From Nocardioides euryhalodurans (GTDB taxonomy: Bacteria > Actinomycetota > Actinomycetes > Propionibacteriales > Nocardioidaceae): a DNA stretch of 64,000 bases. The translations under genes and the position numbers were made by a program. Shown here piece after piece: positions 29,035 through 36,597 of the stretch. The stretch lies in contig NZ_CP038267.1 in NCBI RefSeq assembly GCF_004564375.1, positions 3,536,501-3,600,500 of the forward strand. Reading direction: 5' to 3'. How positions within the stretch are numbered: the first letter of the stretch is position 1; every line of letters starts with the position of its first letter. The notes beneath the pieces are model-generated. The model did no database searches. It was not told where the DNA came from and saw only the letters and a list, made by a program, of their open reading frames with translations.

Positions 29035-29816
29035 GCGCCACCACGTCCGTCCCCGCCCTCGACGTGTCGGGGACCCCGCGCGTCCCGTTCACCCGCCTCG
29101 TCGGGGTCGAGATCCGCAAGATGTACGACACCCGCGCCGGGCTGTGGCTGCTCGGCATGATCGTCGGGATCACCGCCGCGATCATGGTGGTGTTCTTCTT
29201 CGTCGCGGACGCGCCCGACCGGATCTTCGCCAACTTCATCGGCATCGCCGCGACGCCGCAGGGCTTCCTGCTGCCCGTGCTCGGCATCCTGCTCGTGACC
29301 AGCGAGTGGGGCCAGCGCACGGCCATGGTGACCTTCGCGCTGGAGCCGTCCCGGACCCGGGTGATCCTCGCGAAGGTCGTGGCGGCCCTGATCTTCGGCC
29401 TCGCCGCCTTCGTGGCAGCCCTGGTCGTCGCGGCCCTCTGCACGCTCGTCGGCGGCGCCGACGGCGGGTTCTCCGACCTCTCGGCCAGCGTCTTCCTGCT
29501 GTTCCTGGCGCTGCAGCTGCTGACGGTGCTCCAGGGCATGGCGTACGGCCTGATCTTCCTCAACACCCCGGCGGCGATCGTGACGTTCTTCGTGCTGCCG
29601 ATCGCGTCCTCGATCGTCTTCAGCCTGGTGCCGGCGCTGCGCGACAGCGCGGCGTGGTTCGACCTCGGCACCGCCCAGCAGCCGCTCTTCGAGGCCTCGG
29701 CCGGCCTCGACCTGACGGGTGAGCAGTACGGCCAGCTCGCGACGACCGCGCTGATCTGGATCGTGCTGCCCTTCGTCCTCGGCTGGTTCCGGGTGATGCG
29801 CGCCGAGCTCAAGTAG
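29031..29816 (+). CDS. ABC-2 exporter permease (module 1)
   Basis: A 261-residue membrane subunit with six predicted helices. The N-terminus ([20 protein letters not shown]) and the [22 protein letters not shown] loop are diagnostic of ABC-2 permeases of this group and recur in the paralogue at 61089-61898. Start overlaps the ATPase stop. Forms the transmembrane half of the exporter. Confidence 0.88.
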   Translation: MSATTSVPALDVSGTPRVPFTRLVGVEIRKMYDTRAGLWLLGMIVGITAAIMVVFFFVADAPDRIFANFIGIAATPQGFLLPVLGILLVTSEWGQRTAMVTFALEPSRTRVILAKVVAALIFGLAAFVAALVVAALCTLVGGADGGFSDLSASVFLLFLALQLLTVLQGMAYGLIFLNTPAAIVTFFVLPIASSIVFSLVPALRDSAAWFDLGTAQQPLFEASAGLDLTGEQYGQLATTALIWIVLPFVLGWFRVMRAELK

Positions 29817-29891
29817 CGCTCGGCTGCTCCAGACGCGGCGGGTCGGGTCTCCCACGGGGGTGGGGTCCGACCCGTCGTCATGTCCGGCCTC

Positions 29892-29897
29892 TAGGGT
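29892..29897 (+). promoter_or_regulatory. -10 box TAGGGT, leaderless promoter of rph-rdgB
   Basis: TAGGGT ends 7 nt before ATG 29905; it favours this ATG over the in-frame codon at 29860. Confidence 0.5.
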
Positions 29898-29904
29898 CGG
29901 GGCC

Positions 29905-30639
29905 ATGACCGACGTACCGCTCCGCGCCGACGGGCGCGCCGACGACGAGCTCCGCCCGATCACGATCACGCGCCACTGGCTCGACCACGCGGCCGGCTCG
30001 GTCCTGGTGGAGTTCGGCCGGACCAAGGTGCTCTGCGCCGCCTCCGCCAACGAGGGCGTGCCGCGCTGGCGCAAGGGCTCCGGCCTCGGCTGGGTGACCG
30101 CCGAGTACGCGATGCTCCCGGCCTCGACCAACACCCGCTCGGACCGCGAGTCGGTCAAGGGCCGGATCGGCGGGCGTACGCACGAGATCTCCCGGCTGAT
30201 CGGCCGCTCGCTGCGTGCCGTGGTCGACTACCGGGCGCTCGGCGAGAACACCATCGTCCTCGACTGCGACGTCCTCCAGGCCGACGGCGGCACCCGCACC
30301 GCCGCGATCACAGGCGCGTACGTCGCCCTCGCCGACGCGGTCTCCCACCTGCGCGCCCAGGGCGCGCTGGCCGGCGAGCCGCTGACCGGGTCGGTCGCGG
30401 CGGTCAGCGTCGGCATCATCGACGGCCTGCCCCGGCTCGACCTGCCCTACGAGGAGGACGTCCGTGCCGAGACCGACATGAACGTCGTCATGACCGGCGA
30501 GGGCACCTACGTCGAGGTACAGGGCACCGCCGAGGGCGCGGCCTTCGACCGGGCCGAGCTCGACGCGCTGCTCGGTCTCGCCGAGAAGGGGTGCGCCGAC
30601 CTGACCCGGCTGCAGCGGGACGCGCTCTCCGATGGCTGA
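29905..30639 (+). CDS. rph: Ribonuclease PH
   Basis: A 244-residue phosphorolytic 3' exoribonuclease that trims tRNA precursors. Diagnostic parts: [66 protein letters not shown] and [20 protein letters not shown] (two halves), with the phosphate-binding Arg/Ser-rich segment intact. The 3' end overlaps rdgB by 8 nt, a pairing common in bacteria. Confidence 0.96.
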   Translation: MTDVPLRADGRADDELRPITITRHWLDHAAGSVLVEFGRTKVLCAASANEGVPRWRKGSGLGWVTAEYAMLPASTNTRSDRESVKGRIGGRTHEISRLIGRSLRAVVDYRALGENTIVLDCDVLQADGGTRTAAITGAYVALADAVSHLRAQGALAGEPLTGSVAAVSVGIIDGLPRLDLPYEEDVRAETDMNVVMTGEGTYVEVQGTAEGAAFDRAELDALLGLAEKGCADLTRLQRDALSDG

Positions 30640-31243
30640 GGTGCTCCTCGCCTCGCGGAACGGCAAGAAGCTCGCCGAGATGGAGCGCATCCTCTCCCCG
30701 CTCGTGCCCGGCGTGCGGGTGCTCGGGCTCGACGACGTCGTGGCGTACGCCGAGCCGGTCGAGGACCAGCCCGACTTCGCCGGCAACGCGCTGCTCAAGG
30801 CGCGGGCCGGACTGGCCGCGACCGGGCTCCCGTCGCTGGCCGACGACAGCGGGCTGTGCGTCGACGCGCTCAACGGGATGCCGGGCGTGCTCTCGGCGCG
30901 CTGGGCCGGACCGGCGAAGTCCGACGATGCCAACAACGCGCTGCTGCTGTCGCAGCTCTCCGACGTGCCCGACGAGCGACGTGGCGCCCACTTCACCTGC
31001 GCGGTCGCCGTCTGCCACCCCGACGGCCGCGAGCTGGTCGTCGAGGGCCGGATGGACGGGCGGATCATCCGCGAGACGCGGGGCAGCGGGGGTTTCGGCT
31101 ACGACGTGCTGTTCGCCGCCGTCGAGCACCCCGACCTCACCACCGCCGAGCTCGATCCCGAGGCCAAGGACGCGATCTCGCACCGGGGTCGGGCGCTGCG
31201 GGACATCGCTCCCCGGGTCGCGGAGCTGCTCGGGGGGTCGTGA
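30632..31243 (+). CDS. rdgB: Non-canonical purine NTP pyrophosphatase (RdgB/HAM1)
   Basis: A 203-residue house-cleaning enzyme that hydrolyses ITP, dITP and XTP. Motifs are typical: [14 protein letters not shown] at the N-terminus, [51 protein letters not shown] and [14 protein letters not shown]. The start ATG lies inside rph, giving translational coupling. It converges on the symporter gene with a 58-nt gap. Confidence 0.95.
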   Translation: MAEVLLASRNGKKLAEMERILSPLVPGVRVLGLDDVVAYAEPVEDQPDFAGNALLKARAGLAATGLPSLADDSGLCVDALNGMPGVLSARWAGPAKSDDANNALLLSQLSDVPDERRGAHFTCAVAVCHPDGRELVVEGRMDGRIIRETRGSGGFGYDVLFAAVEHPDLTTAELDPEAKDAISHRGRALRDIAPRVAELLGGS

Positions 31244-31301
31244 CGCTTCCCCCGCCCACCGACAGACTCGCCCACCAGGTTCGGGCGCGGCAGGACAGTG
31301 G

Positions 31302-32183
31302 TCAGGGCGCCACGGGCTGCGAGGTCGACCGCGCCCGGATCCGGCGCGAGACGACCGTCCCCCACAGGGCAGCCATCGGGAACATCAGCAGCGAGTAGAC
31401 CGCGGCCGGGACCGAGATCTCGGTCGAGTCGAGCACCTCCACGGCCACGAAGATGGCCAGCGTGCCGTTGTGCACGCCGATCTCGAACGACGACGCCACC
31501 GCCTGGTCGTCCGCGACGCCGAAGGCCCGCGGCACGGCGTACCCGACCACGAGGCTGATCGCGCAGAACAGCGCCGCCACCAGCCCGACGTCCGCCAGGT
31601 AGTCACCGACGTTCTCGCGCTGGTCGAGCAGGATGCCCAGGATCAGCAGCGCCAGGATCACCGCGGAGCCGATACGTACGGGGCGGTCCATCCGGGCGGC
31701 GAATCCCTCGCTCCGGGCGCGGACCAGCATCCCGATCCCGACCGGGACCAGGATCAGCACGAACACCTTGACCACCTCGACCAGCGGCATCGACACGCTG
31801 TCGGACTGGTCGTACCACCGGATCGCGAGGTTGGTGATGAGGGGGAGGGTGCCGATCGCCACGATGGAGTTGATCGCAGTCAGCGTGATGTTGAGGGCCA
31901 CGTCGCCGCGGAAGAGGTGGCTGAAGAGGTTGGCGGTCGTCCCGCCCGGTGACGCGGCGAGCAGCATCATGCCGATGCCGAGCAGCGGCGGCAGGTCGAG
32001 CAGGAGCACCAGGCCGAAGCAGACCACCGGCAGCAGCACCAGCTGGCACGCGAGCGCGACCAGGACGGCCTTGGGCTGCTGGCCGACCCGGCGGAAGTCG
32101 CGGACGGTGAGGTCCAGCCCGAGCCCGAACATGATGATCGCCAGTGCGATCGGCAGCCCCACGGTGCTGAGAGCAGAGTCCAT
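31302..32183 (-). CDS. Bile acid:sodium symporter (SBF) family transporter
   Basis: A 293-residue membrane protein with nine or ten helices of the SBF/BASS family. MFGLGLDLTVRDFRR at the first helix, LLLAASPGGTTANLFSHLFRGDVALN around the sodium site and SFEIGVHNGTLAIFVA near the C-terminus are family features. It imports an organic anion with Na+ or exports one; the substrate cannot be named. Lies 17 nt beyond the 3' end of the tRNA-Leu gene, same strand. Confidence 0.88.
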   Translation of the reverse strand: MDSALSTVGLPIALAIIMFGLGLDLTVRDFRRVGQQPKAVLVALACQLVLLPVVCFGLVLLLDLPPLLGIGMMLLAASPGGTTANLFSHLFRGDVALNITLTAINSIVAIGTLPLITNLAIRWYDQSDSVSMPLVEVVKVFVLILVPVGIGMLVRARSEGFAARMDRPVRIGSAVILALLILGILLDQRENVGDYLADVGLVAALFCAISLVVGYAVPRAFGVADDQAVASSFEIGVHNGTLAIFVAVEVLDSTEISVPAAVYSLLMFPMAALWGTVVSRRIRARSTSQPVAP

Positions 32184-32200
32184 GGCCGGACTGTAGTGAC

Positions 32201-32277
32201 TGGTGCGCCCGGCGAGAGTCGAACTCGCACTGGCCAGGACCTAAACCTGGTGCCTCTGCCGGTTGGGCTACGGGCGC
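32201..32277 (-). tRNA. tRNA-Leu(UAG), short variable arm, CCA encoded
   Basis: On the minus strand a full cloverleaf of 77 nt: acceptor GCGCCCG/CGGGCGC, anticodon stem CCAGG/CCTGG with loop TTTAGGT (anticodon TAG, U33 and G37 in place), T stem GCGAG/CTCGC with TTCGACT loop, A73 and genomic CCA. The D arm pairs only GCC/GGC. The variable region is five nucleotides (CCAGT), so this is a class I shape although bacterial tRNA-Leu normally has a long variable arm. Confidence 0.85.
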
Positions 32278-32296
32278 AGGATCCCATTGTTCCGCC

Positions 32297-32340
32297 TCGT
32301 GTGCCTGGCACCGGCCCATGGACCGGCGTCAGGCACACGA
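32297..32340 (-). terminator. Hairpin terminator between bcp and tRNA-Leu
   Basis: TCGTGTGCCTG (32297-32307) and CAGGCACACGA (32330-32340) form a perfect 11-bp stem with an inner CCGG/CCGG stem. It starts 17 nt after the bcp stop. No U-run, as is common in actinobacteria. Confidence 0.7.
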
Positions 32341-32357
32341 CGCAACCCGGGTGAGCG

Positions 32358-32828
32358 TCAGTCGAGACCCAGGTCCCGACGCAGCTTGGCGACGTGGCCG
32401 GTCGCCTTCACGTTGTACTGTGCGAGCGCGATCTTCCCTTCCTCGTCCACCACGAAGGTGGAGCGCAGGACGCCCTCGACGACCTTGCCGTAGAGCTTCT
32501 TCTCGCCGTACGCCCCGTAGGCGCGGTGCACGTCGAGGTCGGTGTCGGAGAGCAGCGTCAGGGTCAGCGCGTCGCGCTCCCGGAACTTCGCCAGCTTGGC
32601 GGGCGCGTCCTTCGAGACGCCGAGCACCTCGTAGCCGGCCCCCTGCAGCGAGTCGAGGGACTCGCTGAAGTCGCACGCCTGCGTGGTGCAGCCGGGCGTC
32701 ATCGCGGCGGGGTAGAAGTACACGATCACCTTGCGGCCGCGCAGGGCCGACAGCGACACCTGCTCCTCGGTGTCGGAGGTCAGGGTGAAGTCGGGCGCGG
32801 TGTCGCCGGGGGAGAGGCGCTGGCTCAC
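32358..32828 (-). CDS. bcp: Thioredoxin-dependent peroxiredoxin Bcp
   Basis: A 156-residue peroxiredoxin of the BCP/PrxQ group that reduces hydroperoxides. Peroxidatic Cys47 and resolving Cys52 are visible in PAAMTPGCTTQACDF, and APDFTLTSD and LRGRKVIVYFYP are standard. Start GTG 32828 has AAGGAG 7-12 nt upstream. The promoter region is shared with the divergent cbiM gene and its Nur-type box. Confidence 0.94.
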   Translation of the reverse strand: MSQRLSPGDTAPDFTLTSDTEEQVSLSALRGRKVIVYFYPAAMTPGCTTQACDFSESLDSLQGAGYEVLGVSKDAPAKLAKFRERDALTLTLLSDTDLDVHRAYGAYGEKKLYGKVVEGVLRSTFVVDEEGKIALAQYNVKATGHVAKLRRDLGLD

Positions 32829-32841
32829 GGAAGTCTCCTTG

Positions 32842-32858
32842 TTGCAACTCGTTTGCAA
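32842..32858. promoter_or_regulatory. Nur-type (nickel Fur-family) operator TTGCAA-N5-TTGCAA
   Basis: TTGCAA (32842-32847) and TTGCAA (32853-32858) are separated by exactly five bases. This equals the Nur box reported in Streptomyces coelicolor (tTGCaa-N5-ttGCAA). The first half also serves as a -35-like hexamer 16 nt before the TACGCT box at 32864, so binding of a Fur-family repressor would block cbiM transcription. The site also lies 13 nt from the bcp start. Confidence 0.7.
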
Positions 32859-32863
32859 TAACG

Positions 32864-32869
32864 TACGCT
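32864..32869 (+). promoter_or_regulatory. -10 box TACGCT, promoter of cbiM operon
   Basis: TACGCT ends 7 nt before ATG 32877, leaderless pattern; the Nur-type box lies immediately upstream. Confidence 0.55.
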
Positions 32870-32876
32870 GGGCATC

Positions 32877-33566
32877 ATGCACGTTCCCGACGGATTCCTC
32901 GACGCCCCCACGTCCTTGGCCACCGGCGTGGTCGCGGCGGCCGGCGTGGCGGTGGCGCTCCGGGGCGCCCGGCGCGAACTCGACGACCGTACCGCCCCCA
33001 TGGCGGGCCTCGTCGCGACCTTCGTCTTCGCGGCCCAGATGATCAACTTCCCGGTCGGCGCGGGGACCAGCGGCCACCTCATGGGCGGTGCACTCGCGGC
33101 GGTCCTCGTCGGCCCGTGGTCGGCGGTGCTCTGCCTGAGCGTCGTCCTCCTCGTGCAGGCGCTGCTGATGGCCGACGGCGGCATCACCGCGCTCGGCACC
33201 AACATCACGCTCATCGGCCTGGTCACCGTCGCCGTCGGGTGGCTGGTCTTCGTCGGGCTGCGCGCCGTGCTGCCCAAGCGACCCGCGAGCGTCGCCCCCG
33301 CCGCCGCGATCGGAGCCGCCGTGAGCGTGCCCGTCGCGGCGCTCGTCTTCACCCTCCTCTTCGAGGTGGGCGGCAACGCTCCCGTCGACCTCGGCACCCT
33401 GCTCACGGCGATGCTGGCCTGGCACACCGTCATCGGCATCGGCGAGGGGATCATCACCGGCCTGGTCGTGGCGAGCGTGGTCGCCGTACGCCCCGACCTC
33501 GTCCACGGCGCCCGGCCGCTGCTCGCCCAGCGCGAGCTCGAGATCCGCCCGGCGGCGGCCCGATGA
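32877..33566 (+). CDS. cbiM: ECF nickel/cobalt transporter substrate-binding membrane subunit (CbiM/NikM type)
   Basis: A 229-residue membrane protein with seven or so helices. The N-terminus MHVPDGFLD is the metal-binding start of CbiM/NikM proteins (amino group and His2 as ligands), and GAGTSGHLMGGALAAVL holds a further His. It binds Ni2+ or Co2+ and works with the CbiN-like, T and ATPase subunits encoded next. The Nur-type operator in front argues for nickel. Couples by ATGA to the next gene. Confidence 0.92.
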   Translation: MHVPDGFLDAPTSLATGVVAAAGVAVALRGARRELDDRTAPMAGLVATFVFAAQMINFPVGAGTSGHLMGGALAAVLVGPWSAVLCLSVVLLVQALLMADGGITALGTNITLIGLVTVAVGWLVFVGLRAVLPKRPASVAPAAAIGAAVSVPVAALVFTLLFEVGGNAPVDLGTLLTAMLAWHTVIGIGEGIITGLVVASVVAVRPDLVHGARPLLAQRELEIRPAAAR

Positions 33567-33892
33567 CCGCCCGCCTCAGCACCCGCGCCTTCCTCGCGAT
33601 CGGCCTGCTCGTCGTGCTCCTGGTCGCCGGCGTCGCCAGCTACTACGCGAGCTCCCACCCCGACGGGCTCGAGTACGTCGCCGAGCAGACCGGCTTCCTC
33701 GACACGGCCGAGGACTCGCCGACCGCCGGCAGCCCGCTCGCCGACTACGGCACGCGCGGCGTCGAGGACGACCGCGCCAGCAGCGCCGTGGCGGGAATCG
33801 TCGGCGTCGCCGTCATGGCGGGGCTCAGCGGCGCCCTCTTCTGGGCGCTGCGCCGACGGGGCGACGCGCCCGCCACCTCGGACGAGGCCTGA
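33563..33892 (+). CDS. PDGLE-domain small membrane subunit (CbiN-like)
   Basis: A 109-residue protein with two membrane helices (about residues 10-27 and 75-95) and a loop starting SSHPDGLEYVAEQTGF, the PDGLE motif for which the domain is named. In other metal ECF systems CbiN or NikL-type subunits take this place and are needed for activity. ATGA overlap with cbiM, 1 nt before cbiQ. Confidence 0.88.
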   Translation: MTARLSTRAFLAIGLLVVLLVAGVASYYASSHPDGLEYVAEQTGFLDTAEDSPTAGSPLADYGTRGVEDDRASSAVAGIVGVAVMAGLSGALFWALRRRGDAPATSDEA

Positions 33893-33893
33893 G

Positions 33894-34562
33894 GTGGGCG
33901 CCGGTCACGGCCACCGGCTGCACTTCCACGCCCACAGCCCGCTCCACCGGGCGCCGTCCCACCTCAAGGTCGTCGGCCTGGTCGGCTTCATGCTGGTCGT
34001 CGTCGCCACGCCGCCGCAGGCGTGGCCGGCGTACGCCGTCTACGCCGCGCTGCTGCTCGGCGTGGTGGCGCTGTCGACGGTGCCGCCGACCTACCTCGCC
34101 AAGCGGATGGTGGTCGAGGTGCCGTTCGTCGTCTTCGCGCTGCTGCTGCCCTTCGTGGCCACCGGCCCGCGCACCGAGGTGCTCGGCCTGACCGTCTCCG
34201 AGCCCGGCCTCGCCGCGGCGGCCGCACTGCTGGTGAAGGCGACCCTCGGCGTGCTGGCCGCCCTCACGCTCGCGGCCACCACCGAGCCCGACGACCTGCT
34301 CCGCGGGCTGCAGCGGCTGCGGATGCCCGACCTGCTGGTGCAGATCATGGGCTTCATGATCCGCTACCTCGACGTGGTCACCGCCGAGCTCGGCCGGATG
34401 ACGACCGCGATGCGGGCGCGCGGCTGCGAGCCGCGCTCCCCGCGGCACTGGCCGGCGCTCGCCCGGGCGATGGGCTCGCTCTTCATCCGCTCCTACGAGC
34501 GCGGCGAGCGGGTCCACCTCGCGATGCTCTCCCGCGGCTACGACGGGCGGCTGCCGCGATGA
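33894..34562 (+). CDS. cbiQ: ECF transporter T subunit CbiQ
   Basis: A 222-residue membrane T component. The two coupling-helix motifs are visible in the C-terminal half as AMRARGCEPRS (Ala-Arg-Gly) and LSRGYDGRLP. The N-terminus is His-rich (GAGHGHRLHFHAHSPLH), which may bind metal. GTG start, and its stop overlaps cbiO as ATGA. Confidence 0.92.
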   Translation: MGAGHGHRLHFHAHSPLHRAPSHLKVVGLVGFMLVVVATPPQAWPAYAVYAALLLGVVALSTVPPTYLAKRMVVEVPFVVFALLLPFVATGPRTEVLGLTVSEPGLAAAAALLVKATLGVLAALTLAATTEPDDLLRGLQRLRMPDLLVQIMGFMIRYLDVVTAELGRMTTAMRARGCEPRSPRHWPALARAMGSLFIRSYERGERVHLAMLSRGYDGRLPR

Positions 34563-35314
34563 GCACCCCCACCCTCGAGGTCACGGGCCTGGCGTACGCC
34601 TATCCCGACGGCCACCAGGCGCTCTTCGGCGTCGACCTCCACGTGCACCCCGGCGAACGGGTCGCCCTGCTGGGCCCCAACGGCGCCGGCAAGACCACGC
34701 TCGTGCTGCACCTCAACGGGATCCTCGCCGCCGGTGCCGGCTCGGTCTCCGTCAGCGGGCTGCCGGTCGTGAAGGAGAACCTCAAGGAGGTCCGGCGCCG
34801 GGTCGGCATCGTCTTCCAGGACCCCGACGACCAGCTGTTCCTCGGGTCGGTGCGCCAGGACGTGGCCTTCGGCCCGGCCAACCTCGGGCTGCGCGGCCCC
34901 GAGCTCGACCGGCGCGTGATGGAGGCCCTCGACAAGGTCGGGATGGCCGCGTACGCCGACCGTCCGCCCCACCACCTGTCCTTCGGCCAGCGGCGTCGCG
35001 TCGCGGTCGCCACGGTGCTGGCGATGGAGCCGGAGATCCTGGTGCTCGACGAGCCGTCCTCCAACCTCGACCCCGCCTCGCGCCGCGAGCTCGCCGAGAT
35101 CCTCCGCTCGCTCGACGTCACCGTGCTGATGGTGACCCACGACCTGCCGTACGCCCTCGAGCTGTGCCCGCGCTCGGTCGTCCTCGCCGAGGGGACGGTC
35201 GTCGCCGACGGCCCGACGTACGACCTGCTCACGGACGAGGCGCTGATGGCCGCCCACCGCCTCGAGCTGCCGGTCGGGTTCGACCCCGACCGGATTGGTA
35301 GCCTTCCCGCGTGA
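34559..35314 (+). CDS. cbiO: ECF transporter ATPase CbiO
   Basis: A 251-residue ABC ATPase for the metal ECF importer. Walker A GPNGAGKTTLV, Q-loop VFQDPDDQLF typical of ECF ATPases, Walker B LVLDEPSSNLDP, His switch in VTHDLPYAL. The signature reads LSFGQRRRVA, with Phe in place of the first Gly of LSGGQ, seen in some CbiO proteins. A single ATPase gene suggests a homodimer. Its stop overlaps DUF3618 (GTGA). Confidence 0.92.
   Translation: MSTPTLEVTGLAYAYPDGHQALFGVDLHVHPGERVALLGPNGAGKTTLVLHLNGILAAGAGSVSVSGLPVVKENLKEVRRRVGIVFQDPDDQLFLGSVRQDVAFGPANLGLRGPELDRRVMEALDKVGMAAYADRPPHHLSFGQRRRVAVATVLAMEPEILVLDEPSSNLDPASRRELAEILRSLDVTVLMVTHDLPYALELCPRSVVLAEGTVVADGPTYDLLTDEALMAAHRLELPVGFDPDRIGSLPA
35299..35304 (+). 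promoter_or_regulatory. -10 box TAGCCT inside cbiO, promoter of DUF3618 gene
   Basis: TAGCCT ends 6 nt before GTG 35311, so DUF3618-groES may be transcribed independently of the metal importer. Confidence 0.45.
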
Positions 35315-35559
35315 GCAACGACCTGCCGTCCCTGGAGCGGGAGATCGAAGAGACCCGCGAGCGCCTCGCCGGCACGATCGACCAGCTCCTCTACCGAGCC
35401 CACCCGAAGACGATCGTGTCGCGGGAGGTCAGCCAGGTGAGGGCGTTCTTCGTCGACACCGCGACCGGGCAGCCCCGGACCGACAACATCCTCAAGGTGG
35501 CCGGGACCGTGGTCGGCGCGATCGCGCTGTTCGTCACGATCCGCAAGGTAGCGAGCTGA
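35311..35559 (+). CDS. DUF3618 membrane protein
   Basis: An 82-residue actinobacterial protein: an N-terminal acidic helix LEREIEETRERLAGTIDQLLYRAHPKTI (hallmark in two pieces) and one C-terminal membrane helix (about residues 62-78). Often found with stress-resistance membrane proteins; no function established. GTG start overlapping cbiO. Confidence 0.88.
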   Translation: MSNDLPSLEREIEETRERLAGTIDQLLYRAHPKTIVSREVSQVRAFFVDTATGQPRTDNILKVAGTVVGAIALFVTIRKVAS

Positions 35560-35572
35560 GGAGCACCTCCCG

Positions 35573-35896
35573 GTGACCGACAAGGCGCCCATCAAGATGC
35601 TCCACGACCGGCTCCTGGTCGAGGTCGACCAGGACTCCGGGGAGCGACGCTCCAGCGGCGGGATCGTCATCCCGGCGACGGCCGCCATGGGTGCGCGGCG
35701 ACTCGCGTGGTCGCGCGTCATCGCGGTCGGCCCCCACGCGCGCGCCGTCGAGAAGGGCGACCGGGTGCTGTTCGACCCCGAGGACAAGGCCGAGGTTGAG
35801 GTCCAGGGCGAGGTCTACGTCGTGATGCGGGAGCGTGACGTCCACGCCGTCGCCGCCGACCGGCTGGCCGACGAGGCCACCGGCCTCTACCTCTGA
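35573..35896 (+). CDS. GroES-like co-chaperonin (stand-alone)
   Basis: A 107-residue Cpn10-fold protein: IKMLHDRLLVEVDQDSGERRSSGGIVIP at the N-terminus with the mobile-loop region, then VIAVGPHAR, VEKGDRVLFDP and YVVMRERDVHAV. It has an extended middle (ATAAMGARRLAWSR) and tail relative to classical GroES, and no groEL follows. It may be a paralogue that works with a GroEL encoded elsewhere. GTG 35573 with GGAG upstream. Confidence 0.85.
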   Translation: MTDKAPIKMLHDRLLVEVDQDSGERRSSGGIVIPATAAMGARRLAWSRVIAVGPHARAVEKGDRVLFDPEDKAEVEVQGEVYVVMRERDVHAVAADRLADEATGLYL

Positions 35897-36039
35897 CGAC
35901 CGTCCGGTAGTCGGCGGCCCGAGGGGTCGGCAGGTCGTGCCCCCACCACTCGCAGCCGTGTCCGGGTGGGACGCCGAAAATTTCCGGTCCGTCCGGTCAA
36001 CCCTTGACGCGGACCTTCGTCTTTGCCCATGTGGAGGCC

Positions 36040-36597
36040 ATGAGGAAGACCCACGAGTCGGGACCTGGTCCCGGACCGGGGATCCGCGCTGTCGCGGATG
36101 ACCGGGACAAGGCGGTGGCCGAGCTGTTCGTCGCGCACCACCGTCGGCTGGTGGGGCTGGCCTCGCTGCTGGTCGATGACCGGCGTACCGCCGAGGACGT
36201 GGTGCAGGAGGCGTTCGCCAGCCTGTACCGCCGCTGGTCGCACCTGCGCGACCCCCAGTCCGCCGCGGCGTTCCTCGACCGGACCGTCGTCAACGGTGGA
36301 CGGGACTCGCTGCGCCGGCGGCGTACGGCAGGCGCGGCGGTGCTGCGGCTGGTGCCGCGCTCCGAGGAGCTGGACTCGGCCGAGCACGCCGCCGTCGCCC
36401 ACCACGAGGCCGACCGGCTCTGGGCCGCGGTCACGGCGCTGCCGACCCGGCAACGCCAGGTGCTGGTCCTGCGTTACTACCTCGACCAGTCCGAGCTCGA
36501 GATCGCGGACACGCTCGGGATCTCCGCGGGATCGGTCAAGAAGCACGCGAGCCGCGGGATCGCCGCGCTCGCCCGAGAGTGGGAGGGCCGGTCGTGA
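36040..36597 (+). CDS. SigE-family ECF sigma factor
   Basis: A 185-residue sigma-70 family protein with regions 2 and 4 only. Region 2: ELFVAHHRRLVGLASLLVDD then AEDVVQEAFASLYRRW. Region 4: LPTRQRQVLVLRYYLDQS, EIADTLGISAGSVKKHASRG. ATG 36040 has GGAGG 6 nt upstream; the longer frame from 36004 is not needed. Coupled by GTGA to a membrane protein, the likely anti-sigma factor. Confidence 0.9.
   Translation: MRKTHESGPGPGPGIRAVADDRDKAVAELFVAHHRRLVGLASLLVDDRRTAEDVVQEAFASLYRRWSHLRDPQSAAAFLDRTVVNGGRDSLRRRRTAGAAVLRLVPRSEELDSAEHAAVAHHEADRLWAAVTALPTRQRQVLVLRYYLDQSELEIADTLGISAGSVKKHASRGIAALAREWEGRS

Noticed and set aside
32829..32876. Cobalamin riboswitch before the cbiM operon
   Set aside because: Only 48 nt separate bcp and cbiM, far too short; the region instead holds the Nur-type box and a leaderless promoter.
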